A stretch of DNA of 64,000 nucleotides from Branchipolynoe longqiensis (Eukaryota > Annelida > Polychaeta > Phyllodocida > Polynoidae), in the NCBI GenBank assembly GCA_030323885.1, contig CM059186.1, positions 174,041,047 to 174,105,046 of the forward strand, written 5' to 3'. Positions within the stretch are counted from its first letter, which is position 1. Each line of letters opens with the position of its first letter. The notes below the pieces were generated by a model, which worked only from the letters and a program-made list of their open reading frames with translations, did no database searches and was not told the DNA's origin. Of the stretch, positions 1 to 10,210 are shown piece by piece. The position numbers were made by a program, and so were the translations under genes.

Positions 1-141
1 AGTGGCAATTATCATTAGGGCTGGAAGACCAGTGCATTAGCACTGACAACATGTTATTCAGAGGAATAAAAACACTTGAACAAAACAAAAGTAAAAAAGT
101 AAAGTGTTGAATTGAACATGATAGAGGTCTACATTACTCAC

Positions 142-191
142 CCGATTCCGGCATATTCCTTCTCATATACATTCTGTGGTAGAGGAGGGCC
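142..191 (-). CDS. Exon 10 (cytoplasmic start) of SRCR-EGF receptor gene
   Basis: This is a 50-bp exon, flanked on the minus strand by a pyrimidine-rich acceptor (TTTCTTCCTAG) and a GTGAGT donor. It enters in phase 2, which matches the phase-2 end of the transmembrane exon at 3970-3850. It encodes about 16 residues beginning ALLYHRMYMRRN. The basic stretch directly after the membrane helix fits a stop-transfer signal on the cytoplasmic side. It leaves in phase 1, so the gene continues below base 1 and the rest of the tail and the 3' UTR are not in this window. The assignment rests on phase and context; an exon this short could be chance. Confidence 0.6.
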
Positions 192-244
192 CTAGGAAGA
201 AATAGACATCAAATCAACAAAATAGTTTGAGTCTCTTGCTTCCA

Positions 245-772
245 TTGTATGACTATTGGCAGGTATTGCAGGTATAGCAATACCTCAGGTATAGCAATAC
301 CTCAGGGAGTTTGACGCCCCTGCCCTGCAGACTTGTAAACCACTGCCTTGTGGTACAGGTTCTTGACATAACCGAAGGCTAAGGGAGCAAACGCTAAACA
401 GAAAACCATGTCACTGTGGCAGCATTAAGGGCCGTTGATGCATGGAACTCCCAACATCTCCCGACCAGCCACTGCAGGGACAAATAGTTTTGTGCCTGTC
501 TTGACATGTTCTTGCCGGTGTGAAACCTCTATTTGCTCCCGGAGAGAGTGCCGCTGATAACTTGCAAAAGCCAGCAGCACTTCAACATCTTTGCAGGCAG
601 CTTTCATGAAATGTACCATCAAGAGGAACCTGAAGCTGAGAGACATTAAGACCGACTCATGGACGCAACTCTCACAGCAGAGCGCTAAATGGAGAGCGGC
701 AGTCAAGTAATGAAAGCAGTCTTTGTCACATAGCGACTGACAGCATGATGATGATGATGATGATGATGTGGT
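245..772 (+). mobile_element. Internally deleted LINE derivative (5' region fused to 3' tail)
   Basis: The first part (to about 608) matches the 5' region of the LINE copies at 28645 and 54186. It carries the AGGTATAGCAATACCTCAGG head and ends at CTTTCATGAAATGTACC. The sequence then jumps straight to the LINE 3' end (AACCTGAAGCTGAGAGACAT) and closes with an (ATG)n tail at about 746-768. The reverse-transcriptase region is missing. Small extra copies of the AGGTATAGCAATACCTCAGG head are present. I could not find a convincing target duplication. Confidence 0.7.
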
Positions 773-985
773 AAGGGTGTAGGTGGGTATGGTGGGGGTG
801 TAGGTGTGTGTGGTGGGTGTGTAGGGTGTGTGTGGTGGAGGTGTATGTGGTTTGTGGTGGAGTTGTAGGGGTCTTGCAGAGCGGCACCTCACAATCTTTA
901 GCATCCCTAAACCCCCACCACACACCTAGACAGCCCTAAAATTCCGCCACACACACCTAAACCCCCCACCACATACCTATACCCT
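767..985 (+). repeat. GT-rich degenerate satellite (GGTGTAGGTGTG type)
   Basis: Irregular tandem units of GGTGTAGGTGTGTGTGG type run to about 890. They are followed by a C-rich mirror stretch (CACCACACACCTA words) to about 985. The two halves are largely complementary and could form a hairpin. No gene is seen. Confidence 0.6.
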
Positions 986-989
986 CACC

Positions 990-1250
990 ACATTGACAGA
1001 ACCGAAGGCTAAGGGAGCAAACCCTAAACAGAAAACCATGTCACTGTGGCAGCATTAAGAGCGGTTGATGAATGGAACTCCCAACATCTCCCGACCAGCC
1101 ACTGCAGGGACAAATAGTTTTGCGCCTGTCTTGACATGTTTTTTCCGGTGTGAAACCTTTATTTGCTCCCTGAGAGAGAGCCGCTGGTAACTTGCAAAAG
1201 CTAGCAGCACTTCAACACTTTTGCAGGCAGCTTTCATGAAATGTACAACC
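990..1250 (+). mobile_element. LINE 5'-region fragment
   Basis: This is a second copy of the 5' region found at 360-610, 28730-28975 and (inverted) 53840-54110. It starts near GACAGAACCGAAGGCTAAGG and again ends at CTTTCATGAAATGTAC. The 3' part is absent. Confidence 0.7.
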
Positions 1251-1259
1251 ACACACAAC

Positions 1260-1860
1260 ACCATACCAGCTCAGTCGTCGCCCGGGTTACCAAGGACCGC
1301 GCTGCTCGAGCTCATCTTCCGTCGACAGCGGAAAATCAGGAGGAGAGCTAATAGTAATATGTGAATTCCAAGGTTTCAAGGTTATTATTGCCGGAAGTGA
1401 TAGTGAGGATAAGCTCTCACTACCTATAAAGTACTTTCTCATGGCATGCGTATCAAATAGCCTCTGATAACCAAGTCCAACTCCCGGCCTTCACGAGGCG
1501 AAACTGTTTCTACTGACGGGAGAAGGGGCAAAGGCAGATCTCTGGCGCCTCAAAACCAGATGCTTCGAGCAGGTGGGGCTCGTCAATCTTGGCTGACTGC
1601 CCGCTGCCGTGCGCCTTGTCCCATTTATGGGAAGACCAGAAGTTGGTAGTGCACACCAGCAGCCATACCGACTCAATTGTCGGCCTAAACTAAGTGCGGT
1701 GCACATCAACTTTGTTGGTGTGGTCAGGGGATGTCACACCTTCAAGTGCATGAAGACTGGAGCAGCAGATGAGTTAGAAGATCAATAGCTTTGAAGGTGT
1801 AACAGCAAGATGATGTGGCTCATCAGGGCACACTCTGACAAAGATGAGTAAGTGGCCAGT
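1260..1860. other. Unassigned sequence, probably repeat-derived
   Basis: No exon with a supported frame was seen. The block 1480-1740 has a retroelement-like composition with short broken frames on the minus strand. The region runs into the LINE 3' fragment that follows, so it may be an older part of the same element. No family could be named. Confidence 0.3.
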
Positions 1861-2170
1861 CACCTTGGAAAGGAAGGGGAACCTACCAACTATTTACCCA
1901 TAGTAAGCAATGGTAATTAATGGAAGCAAATTTAGACTATACAGACAAAGAAACATCATTCGTCAGAGTTCAATATACCGTACATTGTTGGAAGGGAAGG
2001 TGAATGGCAGCAGAGGGAGAGGGAGACCAAGAACATCATGGTTTACAAATATTTCACAGTGGACAGGCTTGAATTATTCACAGTCTATCAGAACAGCACA
2101 ACATCGGGACAAGTGGAGAACCATTGCATCCAACCCTCTACTAGAGGACGGAACTATTGATTGATTGATT
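1860..2170 (+). mobile_element. 3' end of a LINE ORF2 (second LINE family)
   Basis: The frame 1910-2164 encodes a basic peptide with GRGRPRTSWFTNISQWTGL, followed by a TAQHRDKWR motif. This arrangement (basic GRPR run, then W..NI..WTGL, then DRxxWR) is typical of the extreme C-terminus of non-LTR retrotransposon ORF2. It closes with an ATTGATTGATTG microsatellite tail. This is a 5'-truncated copy, distinct from the (ATG)n-tailed LINE elsewhere in the window. Confidence 0.7.
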
Positions 2171-2231
2171 CCGAGGTGCTTCATCCCTGCAGGAAGGACT
2201 GAACCCCCCCCCCCCACCCACCCACCCAGCA

Positions 2232-2741
2232 CGCCGGTGTCGCAGTTTGAGCGCCCTGCCAGTTTCAGCTGACTGTCAGTTTCATGCACATGTGTCAAAA
2301 TCTAACATCATCATCACTAACCTTATGAATTTAATATAATGTTTTTGGTAAAGATGTTTTCTATATGTGTACCAAGCGATTTGTTTCTAGGTGGTGTGTT
2401 TTTAGAGATATTTCACTTTTCCTGTATTTTCTGTATGAAGATTGCTCACGACCATTGACAATGCCTTGAGTTTGATGGTACGCGCAGTGCAAAACATTAG
2501 TTTTATTCAAAATAAATAGAAATCAAGAACCCTAACCTTATAAATTTAATATAATCTTTTTGGTAGAGATGTTTTCTATATGTGTACTAAGCGATTTGTT
2601 AATAGGTGGTGTGGTTTTAGAGATACTTCACGTCTTCTATATTTTCTGTATGAAGATTGCTCACGACCATTGACAATGCCTTGAGTTTGAGTGTATGCAG
2701 TCAGCTGAAACTGGCAGGGCGCTCAAACTGCGACACCGGGT
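2232..2741. mobile_element. TIR element with ~41-bp inverted ends and a dimeric core
   Basis: The left end reads CCGGTGTCGCAGTTTGAGCG and continues to CAGCTGACTG. The right end is its near-perfect complement (CAGTCAGCTGAAACTGGCAG to GCGACACCGG). Between them lie two ~200-bp tandem copies of a unit that starts CTAACCTTAT and contains TATGAAGATTGCTCAC. The same dimer appears at 10980-11345 and 35505-35870 with different or lost ends. There is no coding capacity. Confidence 0.75.
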
Positions 2742-2814
2742 CACAGCTTCAGCTTACAAACCGGAAGTTAACGAGGTGGTGAGTACACAAACTACAAAGT
2801 GATATTTAATTTAA

Positions 2815-3162
2815 AGCTGCATAGCCCGATTAAAACATACAATTTTTAAAACCAAAGCAATTATCTAGATTTGATTCTACATATCTAACTTAGATACGGG
2901 TGCACTTATTAAAGATTTTTCGTCACACAGAAGGGAATACCGAGGCAATTTATTAGAGCCTGTTCCTGCAAAAGCCTATGGTGTCACGAGTTTTAGTATG
3001 CTTGCCAAAATTACCTTTGCATGTTTGCACTTCAAATATCTCAAAGGTTAGCCATTTAAAATAAAAGTTACTTCAAATTAAAGAAATGTAGATTATAATG
3101 ATTAACCTACTAGATTTATCTCAGAGAATGACAGAAACTAATAACCATCGGACTATGCAGCT
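2815..3162. mobile_element. MITE with TTAA target duplication (piggyBac-like)
   Basis: The ends are AGCTGCATAGCCCGAT and ATCGGACTATGCAGCT, with one mismatch in 16. Both are flanked by TTAA (2811-2814 and 3163-3166). At 348 bp it has no coding capacity. TTAA duplication is characteristic of the piggyBac superfamily; the superfamily call is inference. Further copies lie at 54324-54665, 21245-21570, and split over 11345-11428 and 12600-12765. Confidence 0.8.
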
Positions 3163-3169
3163 TTAATTC

Positions 3170-3630
3170 GAACTATAAAAGATCCAGATAAGACTCATTA
3201 TTTTAACGTGACAAAATGAGTTACCTTACCTGGCCGATGACTATTTGAAAGGAACATGATCACTCTTGGGGCAGAATGACATTAACACAATTCATATCGT
3301 GATAAAAAAGAGTCTTAAAATAACCCTGAGACATTTATGTACAGAACAAATGAATAGCCAAGACATTTTGATCTACTAACACAAAAATACCCCAACTAAC
3401 ACCTAAATAACACTGTGCCCAAAATAACATAATAAAAAGTATCTGATCACATTGAACTAAGACTAAGTGATTAACGGTATTAATATCTATTGAATTGGAA
3501 ATTCTAAACCAACAAAAACCTTGCAGGTAAATGCAAAATGATTTGATATACCTCATACTCATTACTTATTGCATTGCGTACACTTTAACTTCAGAATTTA
3601 CTTCACACTTCAATTTACTATATCCATCCT
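3170..3630. other. Intronic sequence without recognised features
   Basis: This is AT-rich intron sequence with only broken short frames. I see no repeat family that recurs in the window. Confidence 0.4.
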
Positions 3631-3680
3631 GACATGACCTTAAATGTTGCCAGGACATAAAACTCCAACACCCAACCATT
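3630..3680 (+). mobile_element. SINE 3' tail fragment
   Basis: It contains CTGACATGACCTTAAATGTTGCCAGGACATAAAACTCC followed by CA-rich sequence, the conserved 3' segment of the SINE seen in full at 38520-38878. Only the tail is present. Confidence 0.7.
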
Positions 3681-3849
3681 TACTATTTAAACCATGTGAA
3701 GAAAAACATTGTGTAAATACCTATATACCTGTAACACTTCTGGTCGGAAGACCAGTGCTACAGCACTGACAAAAGATATATATGAATCAAATTCATTTAC
3801 AAAAAAAAAAAAAAAAAAAAAAGAAGTAAAGGAAAAAAAGTTAACTCAC

Positions 3850-3970
3850 CCGAGTAAGGAGAGGATGACGAGAACGACGAGCGTTGTGGCCGCTGCAGAC
3901 ACGGCGAGAACCAGCAGAGGCGAGGGTCCGGCCAGGGCCGACCTGAGCTGGGCAAAGGAGCGCGTCCACC
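3850..3970 (-). CDS. Exon 9 (transmembrane) of SRCR-EGF receptor gene
   Basis: A 121-bp exon with a GATAG acceptor and a GTGAGT donor on the minus strand. It enters in phase 1, matching the end of exon 8, and leaves in phase 2, matching the start of exon 10. It encodes a short juxtamembrane stretch (WTRSFAQLRSALAGPS) and then about 22 hydrophobic residues beginning LLVLAVSAAATT and ending in VLVILSLL. These make a clear single-pass helix. Upstream exons carry extracellular SRCR and EGF domains, so the protein should be type I. The exon is GC-rich compared with its AT-rich intron surroundings, as expected of retained coding sequence. Confidence 0.75.
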
Positions 3971-4659
3971 CTATCAACAAAAAAAGTTGGTTTTATTTAA
4001 ACGATGCCTCTAGAGCACATTGATTTTTACCATCGGCTATTGGACGTCAAACATATGGTCATTCTGACATATTTCTTTAGAGGAAATCCGCTGCTCCCTC
4101 ATAGGCTAGTCTCTCCGACAAGCAGCCTTTTATATGCACTTTCCCACAGACAGGACAGCACCGCACATACCACAGCCTTTGATGAACCAGTTGTGGACCA
4201 CTGGTTGGAACGGAAAATATCCCAAACTGCTAATGTGTCCACTGAGCCGGGTCGATTGGATGATCCACACCGTCACAGGTGTACACTCTACTGCCTGAGC
4301 TACGTCCCGCTCCTGCCATATCAACAATTATGTGTCTGACTTAGTTTGGGCCATTAAAAAAAAAAGTTGTGATGGCTTATTTACCCTCTCCATAATGAGT
4401 AAATTGCATCGCGGCATGTTTTCATTGCTGAACAACAATAGGTAGTAGTACCCTTGTCATCTTAGCTGTTAGTTGCTAGCCTTAATTATATCAGTTTTTT
4501 TTGGTGCCACCTCTGCGCTAGTGTTAGTAGGGATACTCAGTTTACGCTGTGACTTAGTGAGGTTGGGTTATGAGGTCATTTAAAGAATTGGTAGGAGTTT
4601 TTTTTTTGGGGGTCCATTAGTTGCTTAAGCAGGGGAAATTTCAGTCATAGACGACTGGT

Positions 4660-4910
4660 CTTCCTCATTCCACTGCTGGTCGATAGAAATCCCGAGCCTA
4701 CACTTTTACCGACCCAAGGGATTTTTAACCTCCCACACCAACCATTGAGAGCAACCAGACTTTGATGACGCTGTAAGTTATACACAGCGGTGGAAATCCA
4801 AATTGGCAGAGCTGGGGGCACGGGGAATCGAACCGCCGACCCTCAGATTAGGAGTCTGACCTAGAAAAAAGTCAGACACTCTAACCACTCCGCCACAGAG
4901 AACACCAGAT
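4660..4910 (-). mobile_element. tRNA-derived SINE, long-variable-arm type head
   Basis: On the minus strand the head reads GGCGGAGTGGTTAGAGTGTC (box-A-like), and downstream GGTTCGATTCCCCGTGCC (box-B-like). Between them is extra sequence that resembles a duplicated arm of a Leu/Ser-type tRNA. A non-tRNA body follows towards about 4660. I do not call it a functional tRNA gene, because the anticodon arm is disrupted. Confidence 0.6.
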
Positions 4911-5058
4911 GTCTTGAATTATGGTTGTGAGTGCACACAGACGTCAGATGACCTCACCGCCTTTGTTCTTAGAAAATTCCCTCTGCCCCTTTATTGTAAT
5001 TTTTAGGTTGGTTAAATTCTTGGTCAGTAGAGTTTGACCTCAGATTTGAGGTAATCAT
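4911..5058. other. Intron sequence, no feature seen
   Basis: Short spacer between the SINE and the TIR element. No supported exon or repeat. Confidence 0.3.
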
Positions 5059-5562
5059 GCCGGTGTGGCCGTCTCAGCTGCCACAAGGCTGATTTGCCAC
5101 CCGAGCCACTTTTTGGCGCATGCGCACATCCTGCAGACTCGGGTCGAATAACCGAATAAGCTTCTGCACGCTCGGGGTGGAAAAAATGGTGGCTTAATCT
5201 AAAACCTAATTATTTGTTTTAATAACAAATATAAGTACAGCAAAATAGGATTTAAAGTATTTTAGGATCGTATAAGCTGACAATCTGGGTTATTTAAAAA
5301 AAAGCATTAAAAAAACTCGTAGTGGTAGCTGTTATCCTACAGGTACCAGCACGTGTTTTTGTCGACTCCACTCGCGGTGTTCGATTTGAAATTCTGACGA
5401 CTCGGATGACCCGAGTCGCCCGGGTCGTGTTAATCGATTACGGCCTTTGAGACTGGCTCAGTTTTGACGCATGCGCAGACGACGCTGTTGGATTCTGACG
5501 CATGCGCAGAAGCGACATTTGGCAAATCAGCCTTGTGGCAGCTGAGACGGCCACACCGGCAC
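5059..5562. mobile_element. TIR element with ~41-bp inverted ends
   Basis: The left end is GCCGGTGTGGCCGTCTCAGC, continuing to GGCTGATTTGCCA. The right end (to about 5562) is its near-perfect complement. The body contains repeated GACGCATGCGCAGA words near both ends. I could not settle the target duplication, and there is no coding capacity. Confidence 0.75.
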
Positions 5563-5729
5563 ACTAATTTCCTTTATAGGCCGCGCAGCCATGACTACTC
5601 ATTCAGTAACCTTGTTTTGTGTATCTTAGACTCCGAGATCAGAGGGAATTGGAGGTTGGCCTTAAATGGGTGTCATGCAAGTGCACTAACTACCAAGTCT
5701 CTTCCTTCATCTGTTTTAGTAGTTGCAGC

Positions 5730-6520
5730 AATAGACGAGATCACCGGTCCGAGTGCGCATGCACTGAAAACGGCGTTGTCAGCAAAGCAAGGGCGTATGG
5801 CCTTTGAGTTTGCTATGTATAGGGAAAAACTTTGATTTTATTCAAAATTAATGAAAATACATAACAATTTGCCACAAACATGGATGGAAGGATGCAATAT
5901 AATAATATAATGAATATGTTTAAGACACAACTCTCTATAATTAAGCATTTTGAGCTAAGAAACATACAATTTCAGTCACTTTACAGGCTGATGTTTACAT
6001 CACCATTGATTAGCCAGAAGTAATTCTTGTTCTAAATATTAAAATGTCAAATGTGTCAACAAAAACTTGTTTCAAAGAAATATATAACAAATATCTGATT
6101 AAGCCTACTCATTTTCTATTTCTACATATGTCATTAACCATAGAATATAAATAAAAACATGAATAAAATAAATAAAACTGACTCTGGCTATGGCTCTAAC
6201 ACTAGTCTGAGTGCCTAGATTTGTCTAAATCTAAATGCACATGGCATAAGATGTGCTGATTATATTGATGTAAATGCAATGCTGGATAAAAGATTAATAT
6301 CTTAATTTATTATATATATATTTTAGTTGGTATTCTCTTTCAAACAAGAGCTGAGATGAGCTGAAACTAGCACATTTCATAGCTGCACCCAGTGTATTAG
6401 CATGTGCCATGTGCTTCTCACGGCTTTGTTTTGCTCTGATGCATCCCACAATGCACCGCGCTACTGGAACCGCGATGTAGTTTATTGTATTGGTTTTGTA
6501 TGTGAGAACTGTTTTTTTTT
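5730..6520 (+). repeat. Dispersed repeat family R1, copy 1
   Basis: It shares order and wording with 7330-7945: GAGTGCGCATGCxCTGAAAACGGCG near the start, an AT-rich middle with CAAATGTGTCAACA, and a CATCCC..CAATGCACCGCGC end. The two copies are direct and about 1.6 kb apart. No coding capacity is seen and the element class is unknown. Confidence 0.55.
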
Positions 6521-6554
6521 AAATGTTTTGTTTTTTCAATGTTTAAAAAAAAAT

Positions 6555-6720
6555 GTCATGGGGCTTTTCGCCCTAACAACATCCAAGGTCACACGAGGGC
6601 GGATACAGACTTGCGACAAGGCGCACTTGTGGCAACTTTCCAGTGCAGTCCCGCTGGGATACCGTGCCATTGGCACGTTGGCCCGATATCCCACTGAGTC
6701 TCATTATCCGGACAACATCC
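6555..6720 (-). mobile_element. SINE fragment (minus)
   Basis: Read on the minus strand it contains GGGATATCGGGCCAACG.. and ACAAGTCTGTATCCG, the body of the SINE seen at 38620-38760 and 13570-13712. Its 3' tail continues towards 6555 (CTTGGATGTTGTTAGGG). Confidence 0.65.
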
Positions 6721-6809
6721 CCCGCTCCCCCCACCCCCACCCCCCACCACATGACGCTTAGTTCAGACACTTTCCAACCCTCCAAAACTGTCGATCAACA
6801 GGGCCCACA

Positions 6810-6866
6810 TGTGTAGCTCTTGGATGTTTCCAGGACGTAAAACTCCAACAACCAATCAACCAACAT
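6810..6866 (+). mobile_element. SINE 3' tail fragment (plus)
   Basis: CTCTTGGATGTTTCCAGGACGTAAAACTCCAAC followed by an AACC-rich tail. It is in the opposite orientation to the neighbouring SINE body. Confidence 0.6.
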
Positions 6867-6908
6867 AAATCCCTTGTAAATTTCACAAATTGGACCAACT
6901 TTGCCTCG

Positions 6909-7050
6909 ACACCAGTCACACTAGACTTGCGACCACTTGCGACCAAAAAAAACCTGGTTGGTCGCAATTAAGCAATCGGAAATGGTTGCATAGAAGAAGT
7001 CTCTAGTTGGTCCTCAGTGGTCGCCGACCTCATGGCGACCATTTTGGCAT
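6909..7050. mobile_element. Half copy of a TIR element (CACCAGTCACACTAG end)
   Basis: It has one terminal end, CACCAGTCACACTAGACTTG, followed by repeated TTGCGACCA / TGGTCGC words, and stops at CGACCATTTTGG. A second half copy at 12766-12890 has the same outer end (inverted) and the same inner breakpoint, AAAATGGTCG. The end resembles the TIRs of the elements at 11429 and 36063. Confidence 0.6.
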
Positions 7051-7329
7051 GAAGACCAGTACCTCGGCGCTAACAAATGTATTATTGTGAATAATATTAA
7101 TAACAACTATTTCCACACACAGGCCACGACAGGTCATGCTTGTCGGCTCCATAGTATCAGTAGGGCCTATGCCTAATAGTAATAGCTTCTTTTTGTTTTC
7201 TCATTTTATTCTGCTAATCAACTTGGGGCAGATGATACTCTGTTATTGCAAATAGACTACCCACATACTTAAATATTGTAACTAAACTATAACACACAAA
7301 CCGGTTCTAGCGCAGCTTTCAACCTACCA

Positions 7330-7945
7330 ATAGACATAATTCCGAGTGCGCATGCGCTGAAAACGGCGTCGGCAGCAAAACAAATGCGCCCGGCCATTGA
7401 GTTCTCCACAAAACAATCAGTGAATCAGGATCATGTTCACATAACCATTTTAAATTCTTGTACTAAATATTACAACATCAAATGTGTCAACAGAAATGTG
7501 TTCCAAAGAAATATATAACCAATGTCTGATTAACCCTACACATTTCCTAGCCCTATGGATGTGATTAACCATAGGATATATATATATAAATAAAAACATA
7601 AATAACATAAGTAAAACTGACTGGCTATAGTTCTAACATTAGTTTGAGTGACCAGATTTGTCTAGATCTAAATGCAGATGGTATAAGACATCCTTATTAG
7701 ATTGGTGTAAATGCAATGCTAGATACAAGATTAACATCTTAATTTATTTATTTTATTTATTTATTTGGTATTCTACATTAAAAATATTAGCTGAAATAAC
7801 TGAAACTAACAGATATCATTGCTGCACTCAATGGTTTAGCATTAGCCATGTTCTTCGCGCGGGTTTGTTTTGTTGCCACACATCCCTCAATGCACCGCGC
7901 GGCTGGAATTACGAACCCGTCTATCGTATACGCCTAAGATGACCT
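7330..7945 (+). repeat. Dispersed repeat family R1, copy 2
   Basis: Direct copy of the block at 5730-6520. It is interrupted at its right end by the split-repeat element that begins at 7948. Confidence 0.55.
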
Positions 7946-7947
7946 TT

Positions 7948-8252
7948 GGTCGTAATGCGAAGCATTACGTTTGATGCGAGGAGAGGAAGAGACCCTCCCC
8001 CCGCCCCGCGCTGTCGCGCTGCTTTCCCACCTCGGCAGACGGCGCGGCGCGCCCCCCCCCCCATTCCCGCCCTCCGCGTCGCGCGGCGCTCACGCCTCAC
8101 CCGACGCCGCTGCTCGCCACCTCTCGCCCTCCCCCGGGCCGGCAGCTTTCACACTCACCTGCTGTCGCCCCTCCCTCTCCCCTTATAAGGCCGCCCCCCG
8201 GCCTCCCTCAGGCACTCGCCCTCCTGCCGCCTCCCAGACCTCTCCTTTTTCA
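7948..8252 (+). repeat. Split direct repeat A1
   Basis: Nearly identical to A2 (10211-10517). It holds the terminal hairpin at 7951-7969 and the TATA-like box at 8184-8190, and ends near CTCTCCTTTTTCA. Confidence 0.75.
8180..8195 (+). promoter_or_regulatory. TATA-box promoter of the split-repeat element
   Basis: CCCCTTATAAGGCCGCC lies about 100 bp upstream of the ORF1 ATG. The same box is conserved in A2 (near 10447) and in the inverted solo copy (near 58675). Conservation across three copies supports use as a Pol II promoter. Confidence 0.55.
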
Positions 8253-8287
8253 ACTTTGGCTCACCTCCGACCTCGGACCTCTACACT

Positions 8288-9469
8288 ATGCCAGGAAAGG
8301 GAAAAGGACGGAAGGGCGCCCGGGCAGCCGCCCACGGCACCCCGGGGCCGGCTACAACCCCGAGGCGGGACGAGCCACCCCCATCCGCCCCGGCGACCCC
8401 TTCCTCGCCGGGCACCTCACGCCGCGCCTCGGGCATCGATGCCATCCTGGAAGAACTACAGCGCATCCGGCTGGAACAACGCCAGTCGACCGCGGACCTC
8501 CACGCAAGGATCGACGGCTTACAGACCGGGGAGGCGGGGCCCATCCCCGAGGCGCCCTCCCCCAGCCACCGGGCCGCCCCGGCCCCCGCACCTCAGGCGC
8601 GCGCCTCGGTGGGTCCCAGGCCGCCGCCGCCGCCGCCTGCAGCCCTGCCAGGAGCCGCCCATCCACAGTACGAGCGTTATCAGCACCTCGGCGGCCATGC
8701 TCCTCTGCCGACGTCCCCGGCCTACCACCAGGAGCCGACACAGCACACCCCGGTATCCGCAGCCGACGCCGTCCGGGAGATCCTGGCCTCCGCCGAGGCG
8801 CTCCACTCAGTGAGGCGGCAAGGTCTTCCGGCTGACTATGTGTTCCCCTCCGACCTTGTGCAGAGAGGGGCGGAGAGGAAGTCGGTCAAGAGGGGGGAAG
8901 CGACGAAGGACGAGTATAACCTCGCCCTTCTGACCCTCATCAACCACCCCGACTTCCCCGCCCACTCCGCCCCCGGATTACATCACCACATCCTCACTGT
9001 CCTCCAGGATCACCTCGTCTACCCGTGGGCGACCGTCCGCCATTATTCCGAGACGGTGTTTACTTGGATCGCGGACGGCCGACTCCCCCACGGGTGGCAC
9101 GACCCAGTGGCCCTCAACCTCCTTAGGGTAGAATGCATAGCGATGCCACCTCAGCAGACAACCGCCACCGCACCCCGCCCACTCGACCCTCCACACCGAG
9201 CCCCACACTCCACCCGAGTCCAAGTCGACGCCCGAGTCGCCTACGACAGGCTCACTCACGGGGCTCCCTGCCCGGCCTGGAACCGAGACCCCGCCTCGTG
9301 CGATCGGGCTTCCGTCGGGGAAGCCCACGGCGAGGTGGGGGACAAGCGCCGTCACGCATGCGCCTACTGCGCAAACGTGAGGCGCGTACTCACTATGCAC
9401 TCCGAGGCCGACTGCATCACCAAGCAAGCCCGTGAGCGCCAGACCCCCGCCACCTCGGCGGATTTTTGA
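8288..9469 (+). CDS. Gag-like ORF1 of split-repeat element
   Basis: A 393-aa frame starting at an ATG just after the A1 repeat. The N-terminus is low-complexity (Pro/Ala/Arg-rich). A more conserved region (about residues 215-285) includes HHHILTVLQDHLVYPWATV and VFTWIADGRLPHGW. The C-terminus has a Cys/His array of the form C-x3-N...C...H-x-C-x2-C...H-x4-C (about residues 330-385). The zinc protein at 60203-60604 has the same order (CYAFN...C...HRCLAC...H...C). This suggests a nucleic-acid-binding gag-like protein of YR retroelements. Assignment is by pattern only; the GC bias also keeps other frames open, but they lack the motif. Confidence 0.65.
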   Translation: MPGKGKGRKGARAAAHGTPGPATTPRRDEPPPSAPATPSSPGTSRRASGIDAILEELQRIRLEQRQSTADLHARIDGLQTGEAGPIPEAPSPSHRAAPAPAPQARASVGPRPPPPPPAALPGAAHPQYERYQHLGGHAPLPTSPAYHQEPTQHTPVSAADAVREILASAEALHSVRRQGLPADYVFPSDLVQRGAERKSVKRGEATKDEYNLALLTLINHPDFPAHSAPGLHHHILTVLQDHLVYPWATVRHYSETVFTWIADGRLPHGWHDPVALNLLRVECIAMPPQQTTATAPRPLDPPHRAPHSTRVQVDARVAYDRLTHGAPCPAWNRDPASCDRASVGEAHGEVGDKRRHACAYCANVRRVLTMHSEADCITKQARERQTPATSADF

Positions 9470-10016
9470 TCCGCCGGCCTCCCCCCGGCCGGCCCGGGGG
9501 GACCCCCCGGCGCCTCACCCCCACCACTGCCGACAGCCCCGCAAGCCCAGCCGACAACCTCCCAGTGACCATCGAACGCAGCGCCGCCAAGCCCCAGCCG
9601 AGGATCATCACCTCGGGCATCACACCTCGGACCGCATCCCAGACCAGCCTCAGGAGGAACCCTCTGCCACCGATCCTCACGACACCGCCTTCAACACCGC
9701 CCAGACCCCGACCACCACCCCATCCAGCCCCGAGGACTTCGCTGCCCCCCTGCTCGACCCTGGTCGGACCTCCTCACCGGATCCCGCCAAGGAGCGGGCC
9801 TCCCCCTTTTTGGCCGCCCGCTCCCTGTCGACGCAGGCCCCCGACACTCCCCGCCCCGAGAGGGAGCCTGACCCCCGACACGGCCCACCGCTCGGCCGGC
9901 CCGCCCCACCTGCTCCGCCTCGGGCGCGCCGCCAGCCTTCTCCGCCCAGACCTCCACCTCCGGGCCCCCGCCTCGGATCATCACCTCGGGCGCGCCTCAA
10001 GCCCTCTCCTACTTTT
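9470..10016 (+). other. GC-rich region between ORF1 and B1
   Basis: Two overlapping Pro/Arg-rich frames run through here (9432-10052 and 9466-10059). Neither has a recognisable motif, and such frames are expected from the base composition. It may be a remnant of a second ORF. Confidence 0.35.
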
Positions 10017-10210
10017 GGTGGAGGGCTCCTCGGCACCCCCTCACTCCACTGACAATTGAACTCTGCTCCTTATTTACTCCGCTCTTCATCATTTTATCCT
10101 TGTTCTTTATTTACTTATATTCCCTGTTACCCTGTATGCCCTGTATGTCTCTGAGGTGAAAATAAAACCTTTATTTCCACCCCCCCCTCCTCTCTTCCTT
10201 TTCGCGCATC
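10017..10210 (+). repeat. Split direct repeat B1 with polyadenylation signal
   Basis: Starts GGTGGAGGGCTCCTCGGC, carries AATAAA at about 10160, and ends TTTTCGCGCATC. Its sequence is repeated as B2 (10559-10752). Confidence 0.75.

Noticed and set aside
3709..4023. Plus-strand Lys/Glu-rich ORF over the TM exon
   Set aside because: It reads a poly-A run and the antisense of exon 9. Splice sites and hydrophobic coding are on the minus strand.
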